This document shows, one piece after another, positions 47,855-56,954 of a stretch of 64,000 nt of DNA. The DNA is from CBDBIG01 sp965205845 [NCBI: bacterium] (lineage in GTDB: Bacteria > SAR324), in NCBI GenBank assembly GCA_965205845.1, contig CBDBIG010000003.1, positions 558,001-622,000 on the forward strand, given 5' to 3'. Position numbers and translations under genes: made by a program. How positions within the stretch are numbered: position 1 is the stretch's first letter; each line of letters starts with the position of its first letter. A model generated the notes under the pieces. That model saw only the letters and a program-made list of their open reading frames with translations. It was not told the origin of the DNA and made no database searches.

Positions 47855-48384
47855 GGTCGAATACGCCTTGCTATTACCCACGCAATGGGCAGGGTGTTAT
47901 GGAGGGCTACACAGTTCTAATAGGGCATTGGACAACAGCAGCGGGTTAAATGGCTCCCCCAATAAACTGCACCTTTTGGAACAATTTTTTGTGGGCTCGC
48001 AATCTCCAATGTTTTCCAATTTGCCGACACAGAGGTCGAATACGCCCTTGCTATTACCCACGCAATGGGCAGGGTGTTATGGAGGGCTACACAGTTCTAA
48101 TAGGGCATTGGACAACAGCAGCGGGTTAAAAGGCTCCCCCAATAAACTGCACCTTTTGGAACAATTTTTTGTGGGCTCGCAATCTCCAATGTTTTCCAAT
48201 TTGCCGACACAGAGGTCGAATACGCCCTTGCTATTACCCACGCAATGGGCAGGGTGTTATGGAGGGCTACACAGTTCTAATAGGGCATTGGACAACAGCA
48301 GCGGGTTAAATGGCTCCTCCATAAACTGCACCTTTTGGAACAATTTCTGTGGGCTCGCAATCTCCAATGTTTTCCAATCTGCTT
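47855..48384 (-). repeat. 180-bp tandem array, three copies, made from the 3' end of the hybrid kinase gene
   Basis: CTATTACCCACGCAATGGGC recurs at 47871, 48051 and 48231. The third copy contains the true kinase end (48257-48384); the two others repeat those ~42 codons with the stop in the gap to the response regulator gene. The extra copies agree almost fully with each other (an A/T difference and a one-base deletion near the outer edge). They differ more from the gene copy, which lacks a few bases around 48315-48350. Confidence 0.95.
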
Positions 48385-49768
48385 GCTGACCATAGGCCAG
48401 TAACGCACATTGCAGATATTTTGTGTGTTGTAAGTGCTGATGCCAAGCGGGGGGCACTGCGTTTAAATCGAGCACCACGCAATGTGGCGGTTTCAGGGCT
48501 TTTGTTCGTTCTGCCAGTGGTTCAAGCACGATTTCTACATGAATGAGGCCCATTTCGCTTAACACGCCTTCAAACAGTTCTGCACTCGCTTTGGAGGCGG
48601 ATACAATCCATATCGAGGATGGAATAAGCAAGCTAAGGTCGGGAAGTTGGTTGGGGGCAAAGGCACTTGGAAAAATGAGTGAAAAACGCACCCCCCAAGC
48701 ACCCGTTTCGACCACAATGCTACCTTGATGCATCTCGACAACGCGCTTTGCAATGTAGAGCCCCAAACCATACCCGCCTTCTTTGGCCTCGGTGGTTAAA
48801 TGCTTTTCAAAAATCCGCTTGCTTAAACTGGCGGCTAAAGGCGTGCCATCGTTTTCAATCGAGAACAAAAAATCACCTCCGCGCTCGATTGTCTGGCTTT
48901 TAAACTGAGTGGTTAAGTTTATTTTAGACTTTGCGTGTCTTACGGCATTGCCTAGAATATTACGCAAGGCTTCTCCAATAAGTTCGCGGTCACCAAACAG
49001 TAAATGCTTGGTTAAACGGGCTGTCATTTCACACTGCAATCCCTTATTTTCAATAAATACCTCCTCGTCTCTCAGGCATTCTTCCAGCAAAGAAATCGGT
49101 CGAAAAAGCGACGGCTTCCAAACAAATTGGCCATCTTCAATGCGGTTTAAATCAAGCAACGCTTCTACCAAGCGCTTGGCCACCCACGATTGGCGTTGAA
49201 TGCGTAAGAGTAAGCGCATGGCATCTTCTTGGCTTTGCTGCGGAGCAAGTTTGGTGCGCAGCAACTGACACAGCATATCAATCGCTGCCAGAGGTGAGCG
49301 TAAATCGTGAGAGCAAATGGAGAGGAGATCGTTTTTCAGTTGATTGGTGTGCTCAAGGGCTGCATTTTTATTTCTTAATGCACATTGCAGGTGTTGGTTT
49401 TGGAGGTGGATGCGCACACGGCCGATAAAACTCGAAGGAATGATGGGCTTTTGAATATAGTCTACGGCCCCCAGGTCAAGGGCTTTTTCTAAATAATCGG
49501 CAGGGGGTTTGGCGGTTAGCAAAATCACGGGAATTTCACTGGTTTTGGGGTTTTCTTTAATGCGTTGTAGCATAGCAAACCCACCCAACCCTGGCATGGA
49601 GATGTCGAGCAAAATGAGTTCTACAAGACGTGTTTCAAGGGATTTTAAGCCCTCCTCGGCATTGGTGTATGCGATGCATTGGCTGGCGAGTTGTGCGCTT
49701 GTTAAAATGATATCAACCAGTTTTAAGGTGGCAATGTCATCGTCAATCAACATGATGGAAGAGGGCAT
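48257..49768 (-). CDS. Hybrid sensor: receiver - histidine kinase - pseudo-receiver
   Basis: 503 aa, no membrane helix, so cytoplasmic. N-terminal receiver (1-125): IMLIDDD, phosphoacceptor Asp in LILLDISMPG, LLTAKP, VDYIQKP. Kinase: H-box SICSHDLRSPLAAID, N-box LRNILGNAVRHAK, G-boxes SIENDGTPL and GGYGLGLYIAKRVVEMHQG. The last ~120 residues look like a second receiver that keeps Asp in VVLDLN but has lost the acidic pair (WIVSAS) and the Lys (MEEPFNP). Probably acts with the convergent response regulator. Confidence 0.9.
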   Translation of the reverse strand: MPSSIMLIDDDIATLKLVDIILTSAQLASQCIAYTNAEEGLKSLETRLVELILLDISMPGLGGFAMLQRIKENPKTSEIPVILLTAKPPADYLEKALDLGAVDYIQKPIIPSSFIGRVRIHLQNQHLQCALRNKNAALEHTNQLKNDLLSICSHDLRSPLAAIDMLCQLLRTKLAPQQSQEDAMRLLLRIQRQSWVAKRLVEALLDLNRIEDGQFVWKPSLFRPISLLEECLRDEEVFIENKGLQCEMTARLTKHLLFGDRELIGEALRNILGNAVRHAKSKINLTTQFKSQTIERGGDFLFSIENDGTPLAASLSKRIFEKHLTTEAKEGGYGLGLYIAKRVVEMHQGSIVVETGAWGVRFSLIFPSAFAPNQLPDLSLLIPSSIWIVSASKASAELFEGVLSEMGLIHVEIVLEPLAERTKALKPPHCVVLDLNAVPPAWHQHLQHTKYLQCALLAYGQQADWKTLEIASPQKLFQKVQFMEEPFNPLLLSNALLELCSPP

Positions 49769-49987
49769 GGTGGGGCTGTGGTTGCTGGTTTGTCAAAAGG
49801 GGTGGCTTTGCGCTGTTGTGCGGGTTTTTTTTAAGGGGCTTTGTTTTTAACCCTGTCTCGTTTTGGCAAATGGTTGGGTTGCCTGTAGCTTCGCAAACAC
49901 GGCCAAATGGCAGCAAAATAGCAACGTCGTTTCACCCGTTATGTGCACCAGTTCAAAGGGGGATGCCTTCGAGGGAGCACTTGAGCA

Positions 49988-50809
49988 CTAGCCGTGCTTT
50001 GGCGGTAAGCCTAATTTTTGGCTGCGTAAAAAAGCGCGTCGAATGCCTTGCTGAATGATATTCCCTAGATTTTTTTCTTGAAAATAAGCCAGCGCGGCCT
50101 CGGTTGTACCGCCTTTTGAGCTAATTTGCTGGCGCAATGTGGTGACATCCACATTTTGCTGTTGCCACAGCATAGCCGCCCCCAGTAGGCTTTGTTGCAC
50201 CAGTTGTTTTGCTTCTTGAGCATTAAACCCCAGTGCCTGGGCAGCGTTTACCCAATGCTCGGCCAAAAAAAAAGCATACGCAGGGCCAGAACCCGAGACG
50301 GCGGTGGCGGCATCGAGCTGTGCTTCTTGTTCCACGCCCAAGGATCTGCCATTGGCTTCCAACAGTTGATGTACCAAGTGCTGGTGGGGTGGTGTGAGGG
50401 TTTGATTGGCATAATACACACTCATGCCTTGGCCAATTTGTGCGGGGGTATTGGGCATGACGCGGATGATAGGGCGTTGGCCAAGCCAGCGGGTTAGTGT
50501 ATGGCTGCGTACGCCTGCTAGAATGGACATGACGGGTTGCTGCTCGCCCAGCCACGGGTGCAAACCAACACACACCTCTTGGGCATTTTGAGGTTTGATG
50601 GCGAGCACAAGCAGGTTTGCCGCACCCAAAGCGGCAGGGGCGGTGGGGTGCGTGCTTATTCCCAATGCTTGCATCGCTTGGCGCGCATTAGAATTAGGAT
50701 CAATCCCTAAAAGGGCTTTGTGGCTGCAAATTTTTTGGTCCAACAGGCACTTTGCCATGGCCTGTCCCATGTTTCCGCAACCCACAAAGGCATATTGTAA
50801 CGTCGACAT
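49988..50809 (-). CDS. proC: Pyrroline-5-carboxylate reductase
   Basis: Last step of proline synthesis: P5C to proline with NAD(P)H. 273 aa from ATG 50809. Rossmann fold start YAFVGCGNMGQAMAKCLL, then VLAIKPQ, SILAGV, IIRVMPNTPAQIGQGM. The dimer domain carries the signature AVSGSGPAYAFFLAEHWVNAA and ISSKGGTTEAAL. All expected parts present. Standalone; no YggS or YggT gene beside it. Confidence 0.95.
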   Translation of the reverse strand: MSTLQYAFVGCGNMGQAMAKCLLDQKICSHKALLGIDPNSNARQAMQALGISTHPTAPAALGAANLLVLAIKPQNAQEVCVGLHPWLGEQQPVMSILAGVRSHTLTRWLGQRPIIRVMPNTPAQIGQGMSVYYANQTLTPPHQHLVHQLLEANGRSLGVEQEAQLDAATAVSGSGPAYAFFLAEHWVNAAQALGFNAQEAKQLVQQSLLGAAMLWQQQNVDVTTLRQQISSKGGTTEAALAYFQEKNLGNIIQQGIRRAFLRSQKLGLPPKHG

Positions 50810-51149
50810 CGAATGAAGCAAGGCTTTCTTGAGGCTTGGTTTGTAAAATAAACGATAACGCCACCCTTTAGTGAATGGGTTTGGGGCGACACCTTAGTAA
50901 TCATGCAAGTACAAGCACCAAAGAAGCAAGTATTACGCCCTATGGATGCCACGACCACAGTGGTAACTTTACTCAAAACAAGGCAACCCGCTATGGAGGG
51001 GGGATAATTGATTTAAGGAGATGCCTGTTTAGGTGGGCTGTGGGTTGCCCCAGGGATCAGGATTGCTGCTGAGGGATTTTTATTGAAGGGGGTTTTGCGC
51101 TGTAAAACCCAATCATTGAACGCTTATTTAAGGATGCAAGGTGGCAGGT
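50810..51149. other. Divergent gap between proC and the CPBP gene
   Basis: 340 bp with no supported gene. A 34-codon frame (50903-51007) lacks a ribosome-binding site. Confidence 0.35.
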
Positions 51150-52103
51150 ATGCATAGCGTAAATGGCAGTGGTTTTTTTTGGCTCAAAAAACCATTGACG
51201 TGTGGGGTTTTTTTGTTTCTCTTCTTTGCCATATGCAGGCCTTATCAAAGTGATGCTTTTAATCCCGAGGTCAGTGCTACAGGCAGTTTGTTTGTGCCTG
51301 GTTTGGGGCAATTCCTCAATGGTGCGTATGTTTCAGGCTCGTTGCAGTATGCGGTCTACCAAGGCTTGGCAACAAAGAGCAATAAGTATACCAACATGCC
51401 CGATTTTATTCCCATCGACCAACGCGAGGTCAAAAGCACCAAAGAACGCCGTATTAACAAGACTACCTTAAACAGGGATGTTGCCAGCACCCTTGCCTTT
51501 GATATGCAGCTCTTTTCCTCTTATGATGCCTACCGTGTGGCACGCAACCGCCCCGAGCATGCGGATGCCTATCGTACCCCCGCCCCCAGCGAGAACCTAT
51601 TCGATTTGTTGCTTGCCCCCTATCGCCCACGCAATATTTTTCGCTGGACGAGCATTATTCCCATTTTTTTGGCAGCATCTGCCGCTTTAGGTACGCCTCA
51701 AAAGGAGGAGTATGTGGTCCGTCGTGAAGGTGGCTTGACACGACAACGCTTGAGAAATGGACAATACCTACAGTTTACAGGGGTTGGTTTGGGTGAAGAA
51801 GCTTTTTTTCGTGGTTATCTGAACACTGCATTCAGCGATGCCTGGGGGGAAACCTGGGGCTTGATTGCTTCGTCGGCAATCTTTGGCCTTGCCCACAATG
51901 GTGAGCAGGGCTCTTTCGGTGTAGTGGGGGCAAGTTTGGCGGGATTATACCTAGGTGCCTTGCATCAACAAAATCACTACACCCTCGGTCAAGTGGTAGC
52001 CATTCATACATGGTGGGATATTTTGGTGAGTTATCGGGCCACCAAGGATCGCGGGAAGGCCAACGTGTACGTGCCGCTGTTTCAAGGCTATCTGCATTTT
52101 TAA
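51150..52103 (+). CDS. CPBP-family (Rce1-like) intramembrane metalloprotease
   Basis: 317 aa from ATG 51150 (a GTG three codons up is also possible). A hydrophobic signal/anchor (PLTCGVFLFLFFAICRP) is followed by SLFVPGLGQFLNGAYVSGSLQYAVYQG, a segment like the small DUF5683 membrane modules. The CPBP catalytic part has motif 1 GLGEEAFFRGYL, motif 2 FGLAHN and motif 3 HTWWD. These supply the Glu and His residues of the glutamate-type protease. The role (prenyl protein processing, bacteriocin immunity or other) is open. Convergent with the next gene across a tandem array. Confidence 0.85.
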   Translation: MHSVNGSGFFWLKKPLTCGVFLFLFFAICRPYQSDAFNPEVSATGSLFVPGLGQFLNGAYVSGSLQYAVYQGLATKSNKYTNMPDFIPIDQREVKSTKERRINKTTLNRDVASTLAFDMQLFSSYDAYRVARNRPEHADAYRTPAPSENLFDLLLAPYRPRNIFRWTSIIPIFLAASAALGTPQKEEYVVRREGGLTRQRLRNGQYLQFTGVGLGEEAFFRGYLNTAFSDAWGETWGLIASSAIFGLAHNGEQGSFGVVGASLAGLYLGALHQQNHYTLGQVVAIHTWWDILVSYRATKDRGKANVYVPLFQGYLHF

Positions 52104-52120
52104 AAACCCAAGCCAAAGCC

Positions 52121-52390
52121 ATGCCAAAGATACGCTTTGCAGGGCAAAAATTTATGGCAAGCCTTTTGAGGCGCATGCCAAAGATACGCTTTGCAGGGCA
52201 AAAATTTATGGCAAGCCTTTTGAGGCGCATGCCAAAGATACGCTTTGCAGGGTAAAAATTTATGGCAAGCCTTTTGAGGCGCATGCCAAAGATACGCTTT
52301 GCAGGGCAAAAATTTATGGCAAGCCTTTTGAGGCGCATGCCAAAGATACGCTTTGCAGGGCAAAAATTTATGGCAAGCCTTTTGAGGCGA
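52121..52390 (+). repeat. 54-bp tandem array, five copies, between convergent genes
   Basis: Units start at 52121, 52175, 52229, 52283 and 52337 and are almost identical (one C/T change in the third). The array fills the gap between the CPBP gene and the enoyl-CoA hydratase gene and does not contain either coding end. Confidence 0.96.
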
Positions 52391-52407
52391 GGGTTCATTT
52401 TTTACAT

Positions 52408-53229
52408 TTAATTTCCCCACTGGGGTGCGCGCTTTTCTAAAAACGCTGCCATTCCCTCTTGCGCATCGGCACTTTGTGCGTTGCGTGCCATCGTCTCGCA
52501 ACCCACGCCATAGGCTGCTTCCATCGAAAGGGGCAGTTGGCGATAAAATGCAGCCTTGCCCAAGGCAAGGGTTTTTGGGCTGTATTGCGCAATGTTTCGC
52601 GCAAGGGCCTCGGTTTCTTGCGCAAGGGTTTCAACGGAGGTAACACGGTTGACAAGCCCTATTGCCAGGGCTTCCTCGGCGGAAACGGGTTCTGCGCTCA
52701 GCAGCATTTCGAGGGCTTTTTTCTGCGGTATCACGCGGCTTAGGGGAATCATAGGGGTCGAGCAAAACAGCCCTATTTTTAAGCCAGGGGTTTGAAATTG
52801 CGCCTTGACCGACGCTACGACCAGATCGCAACTGGCTACCAATTGGCAACCCGCAGCAGATGCCAAACCTTGTACCTGTGCAATCACAGGCTTGCTCAGT
52901 AACCTGGCCGTTTCCATCACGCGGGTGCAGGTTGCAAGCAGTTTGCGCCTTTCTGGGTCATCAAGGCGTTGCATCTCTTTGAGGTTATGCCCAGAAGAAA
53001 ATACGGCCCCTTTGGCCTGGAGAATCACCACCCGGACCTCTGGGTGATTTTCCATGGTATCAAACCCTGCTTGCAGTGCCTGTAACAGGGCAGCAGAAAG
53101 CGCATTACGCTTTGCGGGATGGTTTAATGTCAGAAACCCGATTGAATCTTCCACGCTGCATTCAACCCACTCCTCTAAAGCGGTTTGGGCTGATATCCGT
53201 GTTGCATGATTAGGCATGATGGGGGACAT
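52408..53229 (-). CDS. Enoyl-CoA hydratase/isomerase family protein (ECHDC3-like)
   Basis: 273 aa from ATG 53229 (AGGAGG lies 13 bases upstream; a later ATG, four codons in, is possible). Crotonase fold: LNHPAKRNALSAALLQAL, first oxyanion-hole segment VFSSGHNLKEM and second GLASAAGCQLVASCDLVVAS. ALAIGLVNRV and a C-terminal KRAPQW follow. The pattern fits the ECHDC3 branch, which has no proven reaction. May act on acyl-CoA esters together with the CoA transferase at 7.2 kb, but nothing links them directly. Confidence 0.88.
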   Translation of the reverse strand: MSPIMPNHATRISAQTALEEWVECSVEDSIGFLTLNHPAKRNALSAALLQALQAGFDTMENHPEVRVVILQAKGAVFSSGHNLKEMQRLDDPERRKLLATCTRVMETARLLSKPVIAQVQGLASAAGCQLVASCDLVVASVKAQFQTPGLKIGLFCSTPMIPLSRVIPQKKALEMLLSAEPVSAEEALAIGLVNRVTSVETLAQETEALARNIAQYSPKTLALGKAAFYRQLPLSMEAAYGVGCETMARNAQSADAQEGMAAFLEKRAPQWGN

Positions 53230-53400
53230 GGTGACGGTTAAACCTCCTCTTAGTGAGACCATCCACGGTTTTGGTGATGGTTGGTGGGTACATAAAGCGC
53301 GGAATCATCCAAAAATAACGCGCAAATTGGGTTTAAAGTTGAGATGACGACACGGATCCCACACCCAAATGGGTGCGAGACAACCCCTACCCATAGCTAC

Positions 53401-54846
53401 CTACCAACGCCGCCAAGCAAAATAATTTTTAAAAACCTTTGCAACCGTGGGTGTAAAACGAGACGAACGTACTTTGTCTGCAATGCGACGGTTAATTTCT
53501 GCCAAGGTAGGGTAGATGTGGATGGTACTGGCAATCTGTCCCAGACGCAACCCCCCAGCTTTGGCTACCACAAACTCGTGAATGAGTTCCCCTGCGTGGG
53601 CCCCCACAATGGCAACCCCCAAAATCGTGTCCTTTTTAGGGGGAACCAACACCTTAATAAACCCTTCCAACGCATCTTCACAAATGGCACGATCCACTTC
53701 TGCAAAAGGAAACGTAAACACACGGTAAGGAATCCCTCGTTGTTTGGCCTCTGCCTCGCTTAATCCTACCCGCGCCAGCTCAGGATCGGTGAAGGTGCAC
53801 CAGGGAATGGTATCGTAGCGCATTTTGGTTTTAAAAGGTAGCAGCGCATTTTGAATGATAACACGTGCTTGTTGATTGGCCGTGTGGGTAAAGGGAAAAG
53901 GGCCCGTTGCATCACCACAGGCATAAACCGAGCGGCGGTTGGTTTGCATGCGCTCGTTAACCACAATCCGACCATGGTCGCGCTTGATGCCCACTTCTTC
54001 GAGGCCAATCTTCGCGGTGCTAGGACGGCGCCCCGTCGCCACCAAGATGTCATCGACCTCCACTTGGGTTTCCTCACCAGAGGCCAATTGTAGATGCAAG
54101 ACTTTTCCTGTGGGCGATCGGTCGACTTGCATCAGTTTTGAGTTCGTGTGGAGGGTCATTCCATCGGCTTTCATCGAGGTCGCGACCACCGCTGCTGTGT
54201 CGGCATCTTCACGGCTTAAAATTCGTGGAGAACCCTCAATCAAACTCACGGTTGAACCCAAGCGGGCAAAAGATTGCCCGAGCTCAGAGCCAATCGGACC
54301 ACCACCAATAACCGCCAAGCGCTTAGGCTGTTCGGGCATGGTAAAAATGGTCTCGTTGGTTTGAAACCCCACATCCTTTAAGCCAGGGATTGGCGGCACA
54401 AAAGGGTCCGATCCCGTACAGACCGCCAACGCTTTTCCACGTACCGTCTCCTTCCTGCCGTCAGGTTTGTGGACCTCCACCGTATGGGGCGAGGTAACGC
54501 GCCCTTCGCCAATGAATACATCCACGCCTAGGCTTTGAAAGCGTTCAACAGAGTCATGGGGGGCAATGGTATCGATCACACTTTGAACATAGTTTGAAAC
54601 GTCTTGCCATGGATGGGCGGGGTTGCTTGCCCCAATGCCGTGCTTGCTTTTTTGGGCTTGCGCCATCGCTTTGGCACTGCGAATGAGGGATTTTGAGGGT
54701 ACACAGCCATAGTTTAGGCAATCGCCCCCCATTTTGCGGCGTTCAATAAGGGCAACTTTTGCGCCTAGTCCTATCGCACCAGCGGCAATCATAAGACCCC
54801 CTGATCCAGCACCAATAACAACGAGGTTGTACGTTTCTTGCTTCAT
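53401..54846 (-). CDS. FAD-dependent pyridine nucleotide-disulfide oxidoreductase (mercuric-reductase-like)
   Basis: 481 aa, start ATG with AAGGAG well placed. FAD site VVIGAGSGGLMIA; redox pair in GGDCLNYGCVPSK; NAD(P) site VIGGGPIGSELGQSFARLG; second FAD motif VYACGDATGPF; C-terminal dimer domain. Where lipoamide dehydrogenase has the catalytic His-Pro, this protein has HIYPTLAE, i.e. Tyr as in MerA-type enzymes. It lacks the N-terminal metal-binding domain and the C-terminal Cys pair of true MerA. Substrate unknown; no mer genes nearby. Confidence 0.88.
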   Translation of the reverse strand: MKQETYNLVVIGAGSGGLMIAAGAIGLGAKVALIERRKMGGDCLNYGCVPSKSLIRSAKAMAQAQKSKHGIGASNPAHPWQDVSNYVQSVIDTIAPHDSVERFQSLGVDVFIGEGRVTSPHTVEVHKPDGRKETVRGKALAVCTGSDPFVPPIPGLKDVGFQTNETIFTMPEQPKRLAVIGGGPIGSELGQSFARLGSTVSLIEGSPRILSREDADTAAVVATSMKADGMTLHTNSKLMQVDRSPTGKVLHLQLASGEETQVEVDDILVATGRRPSTAKIGLEEVGIKRDHGRIVVNERMQTNRRSVYACGDATGPFPFTHTANQQARVIIQNALLPFKTKMRYDTIPWCTFTDPELARVGLSEAEAKQRGIPYRVFTFPFAEVDRAICEDALEGFIKVLVPPKKDTILGVAIVGAHAGELIHEFVVAKAGGLRLGQIASTIHIYPTLAEINRRIADKVRSSRFTPTVAKVFKNYFAWRRW

Positions 54847-55264
54847 CTTAACTCTCCTTATAAAAGGGCGGCACCCGGGTGTTGGCAATCAAAAAATTTG
54901 ATGCATCACAAGGTATGTTTTGTGCACATACGGTTTATGAGCATGATGCTCTGCGTGTGGTGCTTGCACACGCGTTGACAAAATGCGTTGCTGCCCATTT
55001 CCCGTCGACGCGTGTTCATGCCCCGTTAACAATAACGCATTTTGCACGTGTAAGTGTGAACAAAAAATACAATGCGCCAGCGTTTATAGCAAATCAGCGG
55101 AGGGTTTTTCACTTTTCTTTGGTGGAAAAGCGCACACCTGTGCTGCGAGCGCAGGTTTGTTTTGGGCATATTTGCCAAAGGGTAGTGCATGGAGGCCTGA
55201 GGGTTTTGTGCATCTGCATCTGCATCACCAGATCATCACCATGAGTATCTAAGGAATAACTGCG
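54847..55264. other. Divergent gap before motA
   Basis: 418 bp. A 121-codon plus-strand frame (54879-55244) has no ribosome-binding site or recognisable domain. The promoters of the flavoprotein gene and motA should be here, but none is convincing. Confidence 0.35.
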
Positions 55265-56077
55265 GTGGATATTGCAACGATATTAGGGATTGTGCTGTCT
55301 TTTGGCCTCATTTTTCTCTCGATTGTAATTGATTTTGCTGACCTAAGCATAAAATCAGGAAATTTACAGTTTTTTATTGATATTCCTGCCCTGCTCATTG
55401 TGATGGGGGGCACTTTTGGGGCCGTTTTAACCTCGTATCCATTGGCCAAGGTGGTTCGCGTGGGCACGGTGGTGGCAACCGTGTTTCGCCAAAAACACGA
55501 TGAATTGATTGAAGTACTTACCTTGTTGATTGATGTCTCTAAAATTGCCCGCAAAAACATTTTAGCGATTGAAGATGCCTTGCCGAGTATTGACAATATA
55601 TTTATGCGCAATGGTTTGCGCTTGGTGGTTGACCGTGTAGAGCGTGAATTAATTACGGATATTTTGTATTCAGAGATGAAGTACTTGGAAAAGAATCGCG
55701 ATGAGGAGATCGCGATTTTGAAGAGTTTTGCCTCCTTATCACCCGCTTTTGGTTTGATAGGGACCTTGATTGGCTTAATTTTACTGCTGCAAAATTTAAG
55801 CGATCCATCCGCCATTGGACCTGCCATGTCGGTGGCCATTGTTACCACGCTGTACGGTGCACTGTTGGCCAATGTGATGTTTACTCCATGGGCCAATAAA
55901 CTCAACGCTCAAAAATCTCAAGACAAAGTGCTGCAGGAGATGATTCGGGATGGGGTGTTGTATATTGAACGCGGCGAACGCCCAGATTTTATTGAACAAG
56001 ATCTCATCAATTACCTGCCCCCCAATTTGCGTGAAGTGTATGAGGGAATGAAATTTCAATCTTCAAGAAGGGGATAG
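55265..56077 (+). CDS. motA: Flagellar stator protein MotA/PomA
   Basis: Channel subunit of the flagellar stator. 270 aa from GTG with AAGGA nine bases upstream. Four helices (two at 5-22 and 36-55, two at ~150-170 and 180-200) with a cytoplasmic loop that carries the charged residues contacting FliG. Motifs: DIPALLIVMGGTFGAVLTSYP, then ASLSPAFGLIGTLIGLILLLQNL and GPAMSVAIVTTLYGALLANVMF with conserved prolines. The sequence is closer to PomA than to E. coli MotA, so sodium use is possible but not shown. Three bases before motB. Confidence 0.93.
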   Translation: MDIATILGIVLSFGLIFLSIVIDFADLSIKSGNLQFFIDIPALLIVMGGTFGAVLTSYPLAKVVRVGTVVATVFRQKHDELIEVLTLLIDVSKIARKNILAIEDALPSIDNIFMRNGLRLVVDRVERELITDILYSEMKYLEKNRDEEIAILKSFASLSPAFGLIGTLIGLILLLQNLSDPSAIGPAMSVAIVTTLYGALLANVMFTPWANKLNAQKSQDKVLQEMIRDGVLYIERGERPDFIEQDLINYLPPNLREVYEGMKFQSSRRG

Positions 56078-56080
56078 TCA

Positions 56081-56746
56081 ATGGCCATTTTTGAAGAAGA
56101 ACCCGAGGTATGTGAAGAGTTCGAGCAGGCTTGGATTTTTACCTATGCCGACCTCATTACCCTACTGCTGGCTTTTTTTGTGCTGTTGTACTCGTTCTGC
56201 AAACCCGATATTGAGCAGTTTAAATCGGTTGCTGAAAGTTTTAAACCGGTCCCTCCCGGCACCCCTTTTTTTTTGGAGGGACGCCCAGAAATTCTTGAAG
56301 CACTCGCCCAACGTGTCGAAACCAGTGAAATTTCGGAAGAGGTGTTCGTTACGATTGATGAACGTGGATTGGTGGTAACCTTTAAAGAAACGCTCTTGTT
56401 TCAACCAGGAAAAACGGAGTTAAGTGCCAAATCACAACAAGCCATTGAGATTTTTGCGTCGTTTTTGCATGCCCTGCCAAACCAAGTGGTCATTGAAGGG
56501 CATACGGATGATAGACCCATTCGAAATGCCGTGTTCCCCTCTAATTGGGAACTTTCTGCTGCCCGTGCAGGGGCGGTGGCGCGCTTTTTAGAAGCAGATG
56601 GGGTGCTTGGGCGTAGGATGCAGGTGGTGGGGTATGGGGGGACCCGACCGAGGTTCCGCAACATAAGTGCCCATCAGCGTGCACTAAACAGGCGGGTCGA
56701 TGTGGTGATTAAGCCCGAAAACGCTTTGCCTGGACCTTCTTCATAA
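56081..56746 (+). CDS. motB: Flagellar stator protein MotB/PomB
   Basis: Anchors the stator to peptidoglycan. 221 aa. One helix, FTYADLITLLLAFFVLLYS, with ion-binding Asp24, a plug/linker region with PGTPFFLEG, and an OmpA-type domain (~110-215) with VVIEGHTDDRPI, NWELSAARAGAVARFL and ALNRRVDVVI. Shorter than typical MotB (~300 aa) because the linker is short. Directly follows motA, and together they are the standard stator. Confidence 0.94.
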   Translation: MAIFEEEPEVCEEFEQAWIFTYADLITLLLAFFVLLYSFCKPDIEQFKSVAESFKPVPPGTPFFLEGRPEILEALAQRVETSEISEEVFVTIDERGLVVTFKETLLFQPGKTELSAKSQQAIEIFASFLHALPNQVVIEGHTDDRPIRNAVFPSNWELSAARAGAVARFLEADGVLGRRMQVVGYGGTRPRFRNISAHQRALNRRVDVVIKPENALPGPSS

Positions 56747-56866
56747 AAGCCGTGTTTGCGCTTAATTCATCAAAAATGTAACCGTACACCTGCCTTGACA
56801 TTTTGGTTCACACTGCTTCAGCACACCCGCTTTGCAGCTCTTGCTTTCCCTCCTTGCGCCCGTTCA
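56747..56866. other. Start of the gap between motB and the restriction operon
   Basis: No gene. With the following repeat and lysozyme remnant it forms a 414-bp boundary region between the core genes and the hsd operon. Confidence 0.35.
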
Positions 56867-56926
56867 CATGCTTTGCCACCACATGAAAACTGCGGAATAA
56901 TAACGGTGTATCACGAGATATAGCGG
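56867..56926 (-). repeat. Dispersed repeat, copy B
   Basis: The reverse complement shares CCCGCTATATC, GTTATT and CATGTGGTGGCAAAGCATG with 27008-27050. Just beyond it another CCCCATGCTTTG (56938-56949) recurs on the plus strand. Confidence 0.5.
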
Positions 56927-56954
56927 GTGTGCCCGTCCCCATGCTTTGCGACTC

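Noticed and set aside
50903-51007. 34-codon frame between proC and the CPBP gene
   Set aside because: No ribosome-binding site and no structural signature.
53401-54846. Lipoamide dehydrogenase (lpd)
   Set aside because: The catalytic His is replaced by Tyr and no 2-oxoacid dehydrogenase genes are adjacent.
54879-55244. 121-codon plus-strand frame before motA
   Set aside because: No ribosome-binding site, Cys- and His-rich chance composition, no recognisable domain.
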